64,000 bases of DNA from DASSJF01 sp035934535 (GCA_035934535.1 DASYXS010000075.1:7216-71215), one strand, 5' to 3'; shown: positions 26,200 through 35,648, numbered from the stretch's first letter. A program made the numbers and translations. The notes: a model not told the origin generated them from the letters alone.

Positions 26200-28103
26200 G
26201 AGGCCCGCCCGCCTTCCACGGCCGGCCCGCGAGGGACCGCCCCGCGTCCGAGCCGGCCGAGGGCGGCGGCCGCGCCGCCGAAGATGCCGCCGGGCAGATA
26301 CAGCATGATGAGAATGAGGATGAGGCCTTCGGCGAGCGTTTTGTAGAGGGCGAGCGGCTGAAAAGCCGTCGGCAGCAGCGTCAGCAGGGCGACCCCGATG
26401 AGCGGTCCCACCAGAGTCCTCTCGCCGCCGAGCGCCAGCATCGCGATCATCTCGATGGACCGCGACGTGCCGACCATCTCCGGCGAGAGAAAGTGGAAGT
26501 GGAAGGCGTAGAGGCTGCCCGCGAGCGAGGCCAGGCCGGCGCTCAACAAAAAGACGGACACCTTGTAGCGCGGGACCCGGATGCCGAGCGCCCTCGCGGC
26601 CGTCGGGTCCGCGCGGATCGCGAGCAGCGCCCGCCCATAGCCCGACCGCGCGAGGTTGGCGAGCAGCACTAGGAGCCCCGCGGCCATGCCCCACACGAGG
26701 TAGTAGGTGGCGAGCGGGCTCGCGAACGTATATCCGGCGGCGGCGAAACTTGGAACGCCGACGATGCCGGACGGTCCGCCGGTCAGGTTCGTCGCGCCGA
26801 CCGCGACGGAGTCGACCAGCAGTCCGAACGCCAGCGTCGCGAGGGCGAGATAGAGGCCCCGCAGGCGTGCGGTGACGATCGCGAGGACGAGCGCCACCGC
26901 GAGCGTCAGGACGATCCCGGCGCCCGTTGCGAGGAGCGGCGGGACGGCGTACCGTGTCGCCAAGATCGCCGCGGTGTATCCGCCCACCGCCATAAACCCG
27001 GCCTGCCCGAGACTGACCTGGCCGGCGTAGCCCATCAGCAGATCGAGCCCCATGACGGCGATGAACAGGATTCCCGTGATCACGAGCGAGCCGACGAGAC
27101 CGGTGGCGCCGAGGAGCAGGGGGAGGGCGGCCACGATGAGCGCGCCCCCGGCCGTGAGCGCCCGGGCCGGCGCGCCCCCGAGGCGGCTGCGGGCGCCGCC
27201 CGGCAGCGGGACCGCTTCGCGGACATCCTCGCGCCGCGGTGAGCCGGCGCCGAGCAACCCACCCGGCCGCCAGATCAGCACGGCCAGCAGCAGCACGAGC
27301 GTCAACGTGTTGCTGAAGAGCGACGAGACGTACCCGGCGGTCAGCTGCTGCGCCAAACCGAGCCCGAGCCCGCCGGCGATCGCGCCGAAGAACGACCCCA
27401 TGCCTCCGAGCGCGAACGCGACGAAACCGAGATTGGTGAAGAACCGCCCGGTGTCGAACTCGATCGACGTGACCGGCCCGAGCACTTCCCCGCCGATCGC
27501 CCCGATCGCGGCGCCGGCCGCGAACGCGAAGAGCGTCATCCGCGGGACGTGCACCCCCATCAGTCCGGCGGCCAGCGGATTCTCGGCGGACGCGCGAAGG
27601 GCCTTACCAAACGGCGTGCGGGCCAGGATGAACCACAGGACCGCGACGATGGCCCCCGTGATGCCGACGATCCAGAAGGCCTGTGTGGGAACGCCGATCC
27701 CGCCGACCACCACCGGGCGCTCGCCGGAGAACGCCGGAATGGAATACGGCTGGCTGCCCCAGATGAGCAGCGCGGCGCCCTCGAAGAACGTGAGCAATCC
27801 GACCAAGAGAATGAGCATTTCACCGGTGTGGAGCCGTGCCCGGGCCGGCCGGACGACGAACCGCTCCATCGCGGCGCCGACCCCCATGACCGCAGCCGAT
27901 GATCCGAGCGCCGCGATCAAGAGGGGCCAGTGCAGCCGGGTTTCGAGCGAGTACATCGTGAGGGCGCCGAGCACCACGAAGGCCCCCTGGGCGAGGTTGG
28001 GGACCCCCATGACGTTGTAGACGAGGGTAAAGCCGACCGCGACGAGCGCAAAAACGCTGCCGGCCAGCAGCCCGCCGACGGCGATCTCAGCGGCTTCGCG
28101 CAT
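26196..28103 (-). CDS. Fused LivH-LivM branched-chain amino acid ABC permease
   Basis: One 635-aa polypeptide joins both permeases. Residues 1-290 are LivH (GGLLAGSVFALVAVGFTLVYNVMGVPNLAQGAF; the EAA-like loop near GKALRASAENPLAAGLMGV). A hydrophilic linker near residues 290-320 (SPRREDVREAVPLPGGARS) leads to LivM (GLDLLMGYAGQVSLGQAGFMAVGGYTAA; GRALLAIRADPTAARALGI). No stop or frame change interrupts the join. It probably dimerises with itself as the channel for the adjacent LivG and LivF. No LivJ-type binding protein is adjacent; the orphan at 48197 is one candidate partner. Confidence 0.92.
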   Translation of the reverse strand: MREAAEIAVGGLLAGSVFALVAVGFTLVYNVMGVPNLAQGAFVVLGALTMYSLETRLHWPLLIAALGSSAAVMGVGAAMERFVVRPARARLHTGEMLILLVGLLTFFEGAALLIWGSQPYSIPAFSGERPVVVGGIGVPTQAFWIVGITGAIVAVLWFILARTPFGKALRASAENPLAAGLMGVHVPRMTLFAFAAGAAIGAIGGEVLGPVTSIEFDTGRFFTNLGFVAFALGGMGSFFGAIAGGLGLGLAQQLTAGYVSSLFSNTLTLVLLLAVLIWRPGGLLGAGSPRREDVREAVPLPGGARSRLGGAPARALTAGGALIVAALPLLLGATGLVGSLVITGILFIAVMGLDLLMGYAGQVSLGQAGFMAVGGYTAAILATRYAVPPLLATGAGIVLTLAVALVLAIVTARLRGLYLALATLAFGLLVDSVAVGATNLTGGPSGIVGVPSFAAAGYTFASPLATYYLVWGMAAGLLVLLANLARSGYGRALLAIRADPTAARALGIRVPRYKVSVFLLSAGLASLAGSLYAFHFHFLSPEMVGTSRSIEMIAMLALGGERTLVGPLIGVALLTLLPTAFQPLALYKTLAEGLILILIMLYLPGGIFGGAAAALGRLGRGAVPRGPAVEGGRAS

Positions 28104-28207
28104 GGTTCACGACGTTCAGGTTCGCGGCGCGATTTCCTTGTCGAGAGGAGCCCTCGCCGCCGGCGCGAACAGGTGCGTCCGACGGGGGCAGTTCAAGGAG
28201 GCGTAGG

Positions 28208-29212
28208 ATGCGTACGACAGTGAACAGGCGTCAGGTGCTTGCGATGGCGGGAGCCGCCGCCGCCGCCAAATGGTTGGGGACGGGGACGCCCGTCCGCGCC
28301 CAGGGGATCACTTCGCTGCAGGTCGGCATGTCGTTCAACAACCTGGACGCGGTCTGCGCGTGGATCGCCCAGGACCGCGGGTATTTCCGGCGGTTCGGGC
28401 TCGATGTCACGATCATTTCCATCCAGGGCGGCTCGAGGACGATGGCGGCGATGGCGGGCGGCGACGTCCCCCTCGCGTTCAGCGCGGGGTCCGACGTCAT
28501 TACCGCGGGGTCGCGCGGTGTGCCGGTCACGTTGATCGCCGGGCTCATCGACAAGTTCCCGTACGACTTCGTGGTGGCGAAGAGCATCACCGGCGCCGCG
28601 CAGCTCAAGGGCAGTAAAGGGGCGATCAGCGGCTTTGGCGGCTCCTCACACTTCGCCGCGGTCTACGGGCTGCAGAAACTCGGCGTCGATCCTCAGGACG
28701 TGACGCTCCTTCAAGTGGGGAACGAGACGGCGCGGCTCGCGGCGCTGCAGTCGGGGCAGATCCAGTTCACGGTGCTGACGGCCGGGTTGGATCTCGAGGC
28801 GTTCGATATGGGCTACAAGCCGATGCTCAAGCTGTACACATCGGATCAGCCCTACCAGCACACGGGCCTCGCGGCCAATACGGCCTGGGCCAAGGCGCAC
28901 CCCTCCATCGTCGACGCGTTCATGAAGGGTATTGTGATGGGCAGCGTCTACGTGAAGGACCCGATTACCGCGGCCGCCGCGCAGGCGCTCATTCACCGGC
29001 ATCTGCCGATCAAGGACGACAATTTGAGGAAAGGCCTCGCGCTCTACCGCGAGAACTTGTATCAGACCTACCCGCTCGTGACCGTCCCCGGCATGGAGTT
29101 CATCCTGCGCCAGAAAAAGATCGACAAGCCGGCGGCTCAGTTCTACGACAACAGCTACGTCCAGGCGCTGCAGAGCGCGAACTTCGCGGACACGGTGAAG
29201 AAGTCGCTCTAG
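28208..29212 (+). CDS. SsuA/TauA/NMT1-type ABC substrate-binding protein
   Basis: A 334-aa exported protein. The N-terminus (RTTVNRRQVLAMAGAAAAAKW) resembles a Tat-type signal with a single RR. The mature domain shows the NMT1/THI5 pattern: GMSFNNLDAVCAWIAQDRGYFRRFGLDV, MAGGDVPLAFSAGSDVI and LIDKFPYDFVVAKSI. The ATG at 28208 follows AAGGAGG. It probably serves the SsuBC-like ATPase and permease at 33536 and 34326, which lack a binding protein of their own, though a minus-strand cluster separates them. Ligand unknown. Confidence 0.85.
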   Translation: MRTTVNRRQVLAMAGAAAAAKWLGTGTPVRAQGITSLQVGMSFNNLDAVCAWIAQDRGYFRRFGLDVTIISIQGGSRTMAAMAGGDVPLAFSAGSDVITAGSRGVPVTLIAGLIDKFPYDFVVAKSITGAAQLKGSKGAISGFGGSSHFAAVYGLQKLGVDPQDVTLLQVGNETARLAALQSGQIQFTVLTAGLDLEAFDMGYKPMLKLYTSDQPYQHTGLAANTAWAKAHPSIVDAFMKGIVMGSVYVKDPITAAAAQALIHRHLPIKDDNLRKGLALYRENLYQTYPLVTVPGMEFILRQKKIDKPAAQFYDNSYVQALQSANFADTVKKSL

Positions 29213-29259
29213 CCGGCGCCGCCGTCCGCGACGATGCCGCGGGTCGCCGTAGCCGCGCG

Positions 29260-30324
29260 TTACTTTGTGCTCATGACACGCTTGATGAGCGCGGCGACGT
29301 CCGCCGGTGGATGCGCGGCCTGCTCGATCAGCCGCGTCGTGGTTCGCGCGTCGAGCGGATTGATGATGAGCTTCGCCCGCCCGGCCGCCGCCGTCAGGTC
29401 CGGATCTTGTAAGGCCTGCTCGAAGGCCCGGCGCAGCGCCTCCAACCGGTCGGCCGGGACGCCGGGCGGCGCGGCGAACGGGTGGCCCAGCACCGCCTGC
29501 GAGAGCATCAGGGTGACGAGCGCCTCCTTGCCCTTGGGGGCCGCCTGCGCCAGGACCGGCGCGCCGGCATACTCGGACGGGGCGGTCTTACCGATGACGA
29601 GGATGACCCGTGCGCCTTCGTTGTGAATCAGGGACTCGACCGAGCTGAGCGTGCTGACCTTTCCGTCCACCTCGCCGCGGAGCAGCGCCAGATCGATGTC
29701 ATTCCCCTGGTAGCCGGTCACGATCTTGAGGTGCTTCAGGTCGAAGATATTTTCGAGAAACACGTAGTCCTCATAGTCCTCGGTGCCCACGCCGTTCGCG
29801 GCGACCGTCACGGTCCGCGGACCATTGACGACGTCCGCGAGCGTCTGCACCGGAGACTGCTTGGAGACGATCCAGACGCGCGGCTCCGAGTCGGGCACCC
29901 CGATCCAATCGAACTTCGCCATGTCGAAGCGGATCCCGCGCGCCCCCGCGATCTGCGCCACGACGAGGCCCTTGTTGAACGTCCCCAGCGTGAGCCCGTC
30001 CGGCTTCGCGGTGTACACTTCGTTGGCGCCGATGATGTGCCCGCCGCCCGGAATGTTGCGCACGACGAACGTGCTCCCCGGAAGATACTTCGGCATATAC
30101 CGGGCCAGCAGGCGGCCGTACGTGTCGTAGCCGCCGCCGGGTTTGGTCGCCACGACCATCGTGACCGTCTTGTCGCGGTAAAACGCGGCGCCGGTCTCGT
30201 CGCCCGCGGCGCCGGCCGCGCCCCAGAGGAGTGCTCCGGTCAGGACGGCCGCGCACAGCATCCCGAGGGCCGCCGCGCGCGCCTCGACGCGCGCCCCGCC
30301 GTTCACTCGATTGATCGATTGCAT
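29260..30324 (-). CDS. Tripartite tricarboxylate transporter substrate-binding protein (TctC/Bug-like)
   Basis: A 354-aa exported binding protein with a signal segment around residues 18-38. The Bug-family marks are VTMVVATKPGGGYDTYGRLLARYMPKYLPG, VRNIPGGGHIIGANEVYTAKPDGLTLG and a C-terminal GVPADRLEALRRAFEQAL. These proteins deliver carboxylates to TctAB permeases, here encoded just upstream at 30347. It shows several substitutions from the classic Bug loop, so the ligand may differ from citrate-like acids. Confidence 0.87.
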   Translation of the reverse strand: MQSINRVNGGARVEARAAALGMLCAAVLTGALLWGAAGAAGDETGAAFYRDKTVTMVVATKPGGGYDTYGRLLARYMPKYLPGSTFVVRNIPGGGHIIGANEVYTAKPDGLTLGTFNKGLVVAQIAGARGIRFDMAKFDWIGVPDSEPRVWIVSKQSPVQTLADVVNGPRTVTVAANGVGTEDYEDYVFLENIFDLKHLKIVTGYQGNDIDLALLRGEVDGKVSTLSSVESLIHNEGARVILVIGKTAPSEYAGAPVLAQAAPKGKEALVTLMLSQAVLGHPFAAPPGVPADRLEALRRAFEQALQDPDLTAAAGRAKLIINPLDARTTTRLIEQAAHPPADVAALIKRVMSTK

Positions 30325-30346
30325 GCGGCATCGCTCCTTTCGCGTG

Positions 30347-32290
30347 CTAGGTGAGCCAGCGAACCACGAACCCCCTGAACAGAAAGATCTTCATGCCCAC
30401 GGCGAACACCAGGTACACAAACGCCCAGCCGCTGCCGGCCAGCGCCACGGTGACGGGCCAGCTTTCCTTGCCCCGCAGCCGGAGAAACGCCGCGAGGAAC
30501 AGCGGAATGCTCGCGTTAAAGCCGAAGGCCAGGGTGAGCCCGACGAGCCCCGCCGCCCACCAGAGCACGCTCAGTTCGCGCCCTGTCTGCCGCAGGACCT
30601 CCGCGGCCGCGCGCGCGGCGCGCGCCCGACCCCGAAGATCCAGCGCGAGCTGCGCCCCCGCGAGCATCACTCCCGGGATGCCGACGAGGAGCGGCATGAG
30701 CCGCGCGAGTCCCGGGTAGCCGAACGCCGTCCCGAGGTAGCCGCCGAAGGCGGCGGTCAAGATGCCGCTGAGGAGCGTGCCCGGCCGCGCCTCCGTGCCC
30801 TCCGGCGCGCGGCGGCGCCGGATCTGCGCCCACACATGTGTCGCGACGGACACCGCGGCGAGGCCCAGCAGCAGGAGGGTCAGCGGCCGCAGCAGGAAGG
30901 CCCAGCCCCAGAGTTGGAGCGCCAGCGTCAGGTTCGTTTCCGCCAGCCGGCCGAGGACGAAGCCGATCACGACCGGCGCGCGCGGATACCCGAACTTCTT
31001 CATCGCATAGCCGAGGGCCCCGGCGCCGAGCGTGAGAATCATGTTCTGCCACGCGCCCTCGGCCAGAAAGCTGCCGAGCACGATGAACACCAGCACGAAC
31101 GGCACGATCAGGCTCACGCGGAGAAACGACACCCGCGCGATGAGTCCGCTCGCCGCGAGGAACACCGCGACCGCGAGGACGTTGGCGAGGCCGAGGATCC
31201 ACACCATAGCCCACACTACGTCGAGATGCTTGATCATCATGAGCGGCCCGGGCTCGAGGCCGAGGATGACGAACGCCCCGAGCAGGATGGCCATCCCGGA
31301 GCCGCCGGGCACGCCGAACGCGACCGTGGGGATGAGCCCGCCGCCTTCTTTCGCGTGATTGGCGCTCTCCGGGCCGATGACCCCTTCGACGTTGCCTTTG
31401 CCGAACGTCTCGGGGTGCTTGGACGTCTGCCCGGCGTGGCCGTAACAGATCCACGAGGCCGCGTCGCCCCCGAGGCCGGGGATCATCCCGACAAACGCTC
31501 CGATGAGGCCGCAGCGCATGCACAGCCACGCGTGGCGGCGCACGTCCATGAGCCCCTCGACGACCCCGCGCAGCGTGTATCGGGTGCCGGGATCGCCGCC
31601 TGCGTGGGCGATGGCGGCGCGCTGCCAGCCCATCTCGATCACTTCGGCCAGGCCGAAGAGGCCGACGACGACCGTGACCAAGTTGATGCCGTTCCACAGC
31701 CAGAGCTGGCCGAACGTGAGCCGCCCGATGCCCGTCTGCGGGTCCAGGCCGACGGTGGACAGGGCGAGTCCGAGGGCTCCGGCGAGCAGTCCCTTGAGGA
31801 GGGACCCACGGCTGACCGCGGCGATCAGCGTGATGCCGAGGAGCGCGACCGTAAAGATCTCCGACGGCCCGAACGCGAGGACGATCGGGCGGACCACGGG
31901 GATCAGCGCGGCCAGAAACATATCGCCGACGATTCCGCCGAGCAGTGACGCGCCGAGCGCGGCGCCCATGGCCCGCGCGGCCAGTCCCTGTTTGGTGAGC
32001 GCGTACCCATCGGCCACGGCGGCCGCGCTGGGGCCGGTCCCGGGCGTTCCGAAGAGGATCGCGGGGAGGGCGCCCCCTGTGTGGACGACCGAGTGCATGC
32101 CCAGCAGGAACGCGAACCCGGCCGCCGGGGTCATGCCGAAGACGAACGGGATCATGAGGGCCAGTCCGAGGTTGCCGCCGAGTCCGGGGACGGCGCCGAA
32201 CAGCATGCCGATGGGCACGGCGACGAAGACCAAGCCGATGGCCGGCCAGGAGAGCGCCAGGTTGAGGCCGTGCCAGATCGCCTCGAGCAT
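30347..32290 (-). CDS. Tripartite tricarboxylate transporter permease, TctA-TctB fusion
   Basis: A 647-aa membrane protein. Residues 1-495 form the large TctA subunit (MLFGAVPGLGGNLGLALMIPFVFG, FGTPGTGPSAAAVADGYAL, GAFVGMIPGLGGDAASWICYG, ANHAKEGGGLIPTVAFGVPGG); residues about 508-647 form the four-helix TctB small subunit. Fused A-B forms are known but less common than separate genes. It takes up carboxylates in a Na+- or H+-driven manner with TctC. The ATG at 32290 follows the OCD-2 stop by 17 bases. Confidence 0.9.
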   Translation of the reverse strand: MLEAIWHGLNLALSWPAIGLVFVAVPIGMLFGAVPGLGGNLGLALMIPFVFGMTPAAGFAFLLGMHSVVHTGGALPAILFGTPGTGPSAAAVADGYALTKQGLAARAMGAALGASLLGGIVGDMFLAALIPVVRPIVLAFGPSEIFTVALLGITLIAAVSRGSLLKGLLAGALGLALSTVGLDPQTGIGRLTFGQLWLWNGINLVTVVVGLFGLAEVIEMGWQRAAIAHAGGDPGTRYTLRGVVEGLMDVRRHAWLCMRCGLIGAFVGMIPGLGGDAASWICYGHAGQTSKHPETFGKGNVEGVIGPESANHAKEGGGLIPTVAFGVPGGSGMAILLGAFVILGLEPGPLMMIKHLDVVWAMVWILGLANVLAVAVFLAASGLIARVSFLRVSLIVPFVLVFIVLGSFLAEGAWQNMILTLGAGALGYAMKKFGYPRAPVVIGFVLGRLAETNLTLALQLWGWAFLLRPLTLLLLGLAAVSVATHVWAQIRRRRAPEGTEARPGTLLSGILTAAFGGYLGTAFGYPGLARLMPLLVGIPGVMLAGAQLALDLRGRARAARAAAEVLRQTGRELSVLWWAAGLVGLTLAFGFNASIPLFLAAFLRLRGKESWPVTVALAGSGWAFVYLVFAVGMKIFLFRGFVVRWLT

Positions 32291-32307
32291 AACGCGCGCC
32301 CGCTCCC

Positions 32308-33396
32308 TTAGTCGCGGATGTCCTCGAGGAACCAGTCGTCGGGAATCTCGGTCCCCAGGCCGCGCCTGCGCGCCTGCTCCAGCACGTAACCGCCGACGGC
32401 GGCGAACTGAAGCCCCTGTGTCCCGGTGTTCACGAAGAACGTGATGTCGCGCGAACTGGTTCGCCCCGGGTGCCGGCCGGTCCGCAGGTCCGCGAGCGAC
32501 GCATGGGCGTGCCTCGGCTCCCGCCCCCCGCGCGGAATCCGCGCGCGGTCCGCGGGCGTGCCGGCGATGAACGCCGCGATGTCCCCGCGGGGCCACTCCA
32601 TTCCGGGAACCGGCGTGCCGGCCGGAATACTGTCCATGCCCAACTGCACGACCAGGGTCGCGCGCGCCAGCAGGCGGTCGTCGACCTCGCGTCGCGTCAC
32701 GCACGTGGCGTGCGCACCCGGCGCGAGCCAGTCCGGCTCGAAGGTCGGCTGGAGGGCATCGGTGGCCGTCGCCACGATGTCGGCGCCGCCGACCGCCTCG
32801 TGGGCCGAGGAGACCGCGGTCACGCCGACGCCGATCCGCTCCGACATCTCGGCGGCGAAGCGCTCGCGGTGCGCCGCCGTCGGACTGTACACGCGAACGG
32901 CCTCGAGCGGGCGGACGGCGGCGATGGCCTCGAGATAGGTCCGCGCCATGCCGCCGGATCCGACGATCGCCGCGACGCGGGCGTCCCGCCGGGCGAGCGC
33001 GTCCGCGCCCAACCCCGCGCTGCCGCCGGTGCGCATGTGCTGCAGGTATCCGTCGTGCATGAGCGCGAGCGGCCGTCCGTCGGCCAGCGCGTAGAGCAGC
33101 ACGATGCCGGAGTACAGCCCGGGCCGCACGCAGTATTTCTCCACGGTCCGGCCGCCCGGCCAAGTCAGGATGTCCGATTTTACCCGGCAGGCGAGCACGC
33201 CGTAGGACCGGCATGCGCCGGTCATGCTGCCCCACCGGTAATAGTCCTCCGTCCGGCCGGTCGGAGCGTAGAGATCGATTCGCGGGATGAACGCCGCGTC
33301 GCCGCGGTCGGCGTCCTCATAGCCGCGGACGAGAGCGGCCAGGCACCCGCGCATGTCCAGCACCGTCTGGACGTCCCGATTACTGAGGAACAGCAC
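32308..33396 (-). CDS. Ornithine cyclodeaminase/mu-crystallin family protein (OCD-2)
   Basis: A 362-aa NAD(P)-dependent family member: FLSNRDVQTVLDMRGCLAALVRGYED, RWGSMTGACRSYGVLACRVKSDI, HDGYLQHMRTGGSAGLGADAL, Rossmann loop IVGSGGMARTYLEAI and GADIVATATDALQP. It differs from OCD-1 (19275), sharing only the family scaffold. The GTG at 33396 has GGGAGG seven bases upstream. It heads a leftward unit with the TctAB and TctC genes, so it may process the imported compound. Confidence 0.85.
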   Translation of the reverse strand: MLFLSNRDVQTVLDMRGCLAALVRGYEDADRGDAAFIPRIDLYAPTGRTEDYYRWGSMTGACRSYGVLACRVKSDILTWPGGRTVEKYCVRPGLYSGIVLLYALADGRPLALMHDGYLQHMRTGGSAGLGADALARRDARVAAIVGSGGMARTYLEAIAAVRPLEAVRVYSPTAAHRERFAAEMSERIGVGVTAVSSAHEAVGGADIVATATDALQPTFEPDWLAPGAHATCVTRREVDDRLLARATLVVQLGMDSIPAGTPVPGMEWPRGDIAAFIAGTPADRARIPRGGREPRHAHASLADLRTGRHPGRTSSRDITFFVNTGTQGLQFAAVGGYVLEQARRRGLGTEIPDDWFLEDIRD

Positions 33397-33474
33397 GGCC
33401 GGCCTCCCCGGGCGACGCGGGCCTCCGGCCCGAACACGCGCCGGGCCGTTGCCCTGCGGCCGCAATAAAGGAAA

Positions 33475-33500
33475 ATCTCGCCGCGTGAGATATAACAATA
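33475..33500. promoter_or_regulatory. AT-rich promoter/operator region upstream of the SsuBC-like operon
   Basis: In the divergent gap between OCD-2 and the ABC genes, an inverted repeat ATCTC (33475-33479)/GAGAT (33487-33491) with a 7-bp spacer abuts a -10-like TATAAC at 33491-33496. It is one of few AT-rich islands here. No good -35 match is seen, so an activator may be needed. The protein that binds is unknown. Confidence 0.4.
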
Positions 33501-33535
33501 TGACAATAACTCTGGCAAGGGCCAGGGGGCCGGCC

Positions 33536-34333
33536 GTGACGCCGAAACTGGAAGCGCACGACATCAGCGTCGTCTACGAAAATCCGCGGACCGGCGTGGC
33601 CACCCTGGCGTTGGACGGCTTCTCCATTGAGGCGCACGCGGGCGAATTCCTCTGCATGGTCGGCCCGAGCGGCTGCGGGAAGACGACCTTCCTGCACTGC
33701 CTCGACGGCCTCATGCCGCTGACCACCGGCACCATCCGGCTCGACGGCAGGCCCGTCGTGGGGCCCGGCCGCGACCGGGCGATGGTGTTCCAGAGCCCGT
33801 CGCTGCTGCCTTGGCGTACGGTGCTCCGCAATGTGACGTACGGTCTCGAGATGCAGCGGACGCCGCTGCGTGAGGCGATCCCGCGGGCCCGGGAGATGAT
33901 CCGCCTCGTCGGCCTCGAGGGCTTCGAGCGCTACCACCCGTTTGAGCTGTCGGGGGGCATGCAGCAACGCGTCAACCTGGCGCGCGCGCTGGTGATGGAG
34001 GCGGACGTCATCCTCCTCGACGAGCCGTTCGCGTCGCTCGACGCGCAGACGCGCGAGTTCATGCAGGCCGAGTTGATGCGCATCTGGCAGGAAACGCGCC
34101 GGACCGCGATTTTCATCACCCACCAGATCAACGAGGCGATCTATCTCGCCGACCGCGTCGTCGTCCTGTCGCGGCGTCCCGGGCGCGTGAAGCGGATTCT
34201 GTCCGTCGACTTCCCGCGGCCCCGCGACCTCCGGGTGAAGCGCACGCCGGCCTTCCTTGCGCTCGAGGACCAGATCTGGAGCCTCATCGAGGAGGAAGCC
34301 CGCGCGACCCTCGGGCGCCCCGCGCATGATTGA
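33536..34333 (+). CDS. SsuB/TauB-type ABC transporter ATP-binding protein
   Basis: A 265-aa ATPase of the nitrate/sulfonate/taurine family: Walker A GPSGCGKTTFLHCLDG, Q-loop AMVFQSPSLLPWRTVLRNV, signature ELSGGMQQRVNLARAL, Walker B VILLDEPFASLDAQTRE and H-loop ITHQINEA. The GTG at 33536 is preferred because AGGGGG lies seven bases upstream; an ATG at 33500 sits in the promoter-like region without a ribosome-binding site. It overlaps the permease gene by eight bases. Confidence 0.92.
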   Translation: MTPKLEAHDISVVYENPRTGVATLALDGFSIEAHAGEFLCMVGPSGCGKTTFLHCLDGLMPLTTGTIRLDGRPVVGPGRDRAMVFQSPSLLPWRTVLRNVTYGLEMQRTPLREAIPRAREMIRLVGLEGFERYHPFELSGGMQQRVNLARALVMEADVILLDEPFASLDAQTREFMQAELMRIWQETRRTAIFITHQINEAIYLADRVVVLSRRPGRVKRILSVDFPRPRDLRVKRTPAFLALEDQIWSLIEEEARATLGRPAHD

Positions 34334-35171
34334 GGGAGAGCGGCTCGCCACATCGCCCGCGGCGGCCGCGCGGCCCGACGCACGACCGCGCGCGCGCCGG
34401 CAGACGCCGCAGGCGCGTCGCGCGCGCATCATCAGCATCACGGCCGTCGTCGTCTTCATGTCCGCGTGGGAAGGCGTCGTGCGGTTCGGCGTCGTCAACC
34501 CGCTCTTCACCAGCTCGCCGAGCCGGATCGTCGCGACGTTTCTGCGCATGCTGCAGGAGGGCGTGCTGGCGAAGGACATCCGCGTCAGCGGCACGGAGTT
34601 TTTGATCGGGTACTCGCTGGCCATCGCCGTCGGGGTGGTGGTCGGCGTCGCGATGGGCTGGTACCGTGACGTCTCGGCCGCGCTGCAGCCGTTCGTGTCC
34701 ACCCTGTACTCCACGCCGCGGATCGCGCTGCTGCCGCTCTTCATCATCTGGCTCGGGATCGGGATCTGGTCGAAGGTCGCGGTCGTGTTTCTCGTGGCGA
34801 TGTTCCAGATTCTCATCAACACCGAGGCCGGTGTCCGCGCGGCGGACGAGTCGCTCATCCGGACCGCCCGCTCGTTTGGAGCCAACGACTGGCAGATCTT
34901 CACGACGATCGTTCTGCCGGGCGCCGTCCCGTTTCTCATCGCCGGCCTGCGCCTCGGCCTCGGCCAGGCCCTCGTCGGCATCGTGGTCGGGGAGCTCTAC
35001 GCGGCCACGGCCGGCATCGGCTACGAGATCGCGGTCGCCGGCGAGACATTTCAGACCGACCGGGTCTTCGTCGGGATCACCATCCTGGCGCTGGCCGCGA
35101 TCTTCCTGATGTGGTGCCTGCGCCGCGTCGAACTACGCTTCGAGCGCTGGAGGCCGCAGCGGGCCGCCTAG
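34326..35171 (+). CDS. SsuC/TauC-type ABC transporter permease
   Basis: A 281-aa permease with six hydrophobic segments. A basic, disordered N-terminus (residues 1-35, many Arg) precedes TM1 at about 36-55. The family core includes NPLFTSSPSRIVATF, STPRIALLPLFIIWLGIGIWSKVAVVFL and the EAA loop around ARSFGANDWQIFTTIVLPGAVPFLIAGLRLGLGQ. It pairs with the ATPase at 33536. The next gene (35181) is convergent, ten bases away. Confidence 0.92.
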   Translation: MIEGERLATSPAAAARPDARPRARRQTPQARRARIISITAVVVFMSAWEGVVRFGVVNPLFTSSPSRIVATFLRMLQEGVLAKDIRVSGTEFLIGYSLAIAVGVVVGVAMGWYRDVSAALQPFVSTLYSTPRIALLPLFIIWLGIGIWSKVAVVFLVAMFQILINTEAGVRAADESLIRTARSFGANDWQIFTTIVLPGAVPFLIAGLRLGLGQALVGIVVGELYAATAGIGYEIAVAGETFQTDRVFVGITILALAAIFLMWCLRRVELRFERWRPQRAA

Positions 35172-35180
35172 CGCCGCCGC

Positions 35181-35648
35181 TCAGTCGCCGGACCACCCGC
35201 GCAGTTCGGCGAGGACCGCCTGTTCGATCCGCCGCAGAGTCTCCGCCTCCGGGCCCCGCCACTCGTAGGTAAGCGGCGAGACGGCCACCGGCCCCCACGA
35301 CTGGTCCTTGACGTCGGCGACGGTCATCTCCCACATCGCCATCGCAAACGGCGCGGCGTCGATGCGGGCGCGGCGCTCCCGGGCCGGGCCCTTGATGAGC
35401 GCGACGAGATCGTCTCCGCCGATCACCTGGAGCGACGCGCGGCCGTCGCGCCGGAGATTGATCTCGGTGGTGCTGCCGCCGTCGACGACGAAGCGCACGA
35501 CCCCCGGGGCGGTGATGTCATGGGCGCCGGCCACCGCCCAGGTCATCGCCGCATGGCCGAAGCCGTCCGCGCCGACGGACACGACGATCGCCGGCGCCCC
35601 CTCCCGCAGCAGGCCGGCCAGCCGCTCGGGCAGCGACGCGCCCGTCAC
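35181..35648 (-). CDS. Pyridoxamine 5'-phosphate oxidase-like FMN-binding split-barrel protein
   Basis: A small protein of 155 aa resembling PNPOx-like flavin-binding barrels: LPERLAGLLREGAPAIVVSVGADGFGHAAMTWAVAG, VRFVVDGGSTTEINLRRDGRASLQVIGGDDLVALIKG. The strand order and length fit, but the phosphate-binding residues are not obvious. It is the last gene of the leftward 45-35 kb block, 48 bases after the amidohydrolase. Function unknown; a flavin-dependent reductase or a non-catalytic flavin/heme binder is possible. Confidence 0.6.
   Translation of the reverse strand: MTGASLPERLAGLLREGAPAIVVSVGADGFGHAAMTWAVAGAHDITAPGVVRFVVDGGSTTEINLRRDGRASLQVIGGDDLVALIKGPARERRARIDAAPFAMAMWEMTVADVKDQSWGPVAVSPLTYEWRGPEAETLRRIEQAVLAELRGWSGD

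Noticed and set aside
30311..31948. Long plus-strand open frame of 545 codons opposite the TctAB gene
   Set aside because: It is low-complexity, rich in Arg, Asp and His, and is the antisense of a clear membrane-protein gene; high GC produces many such frames.
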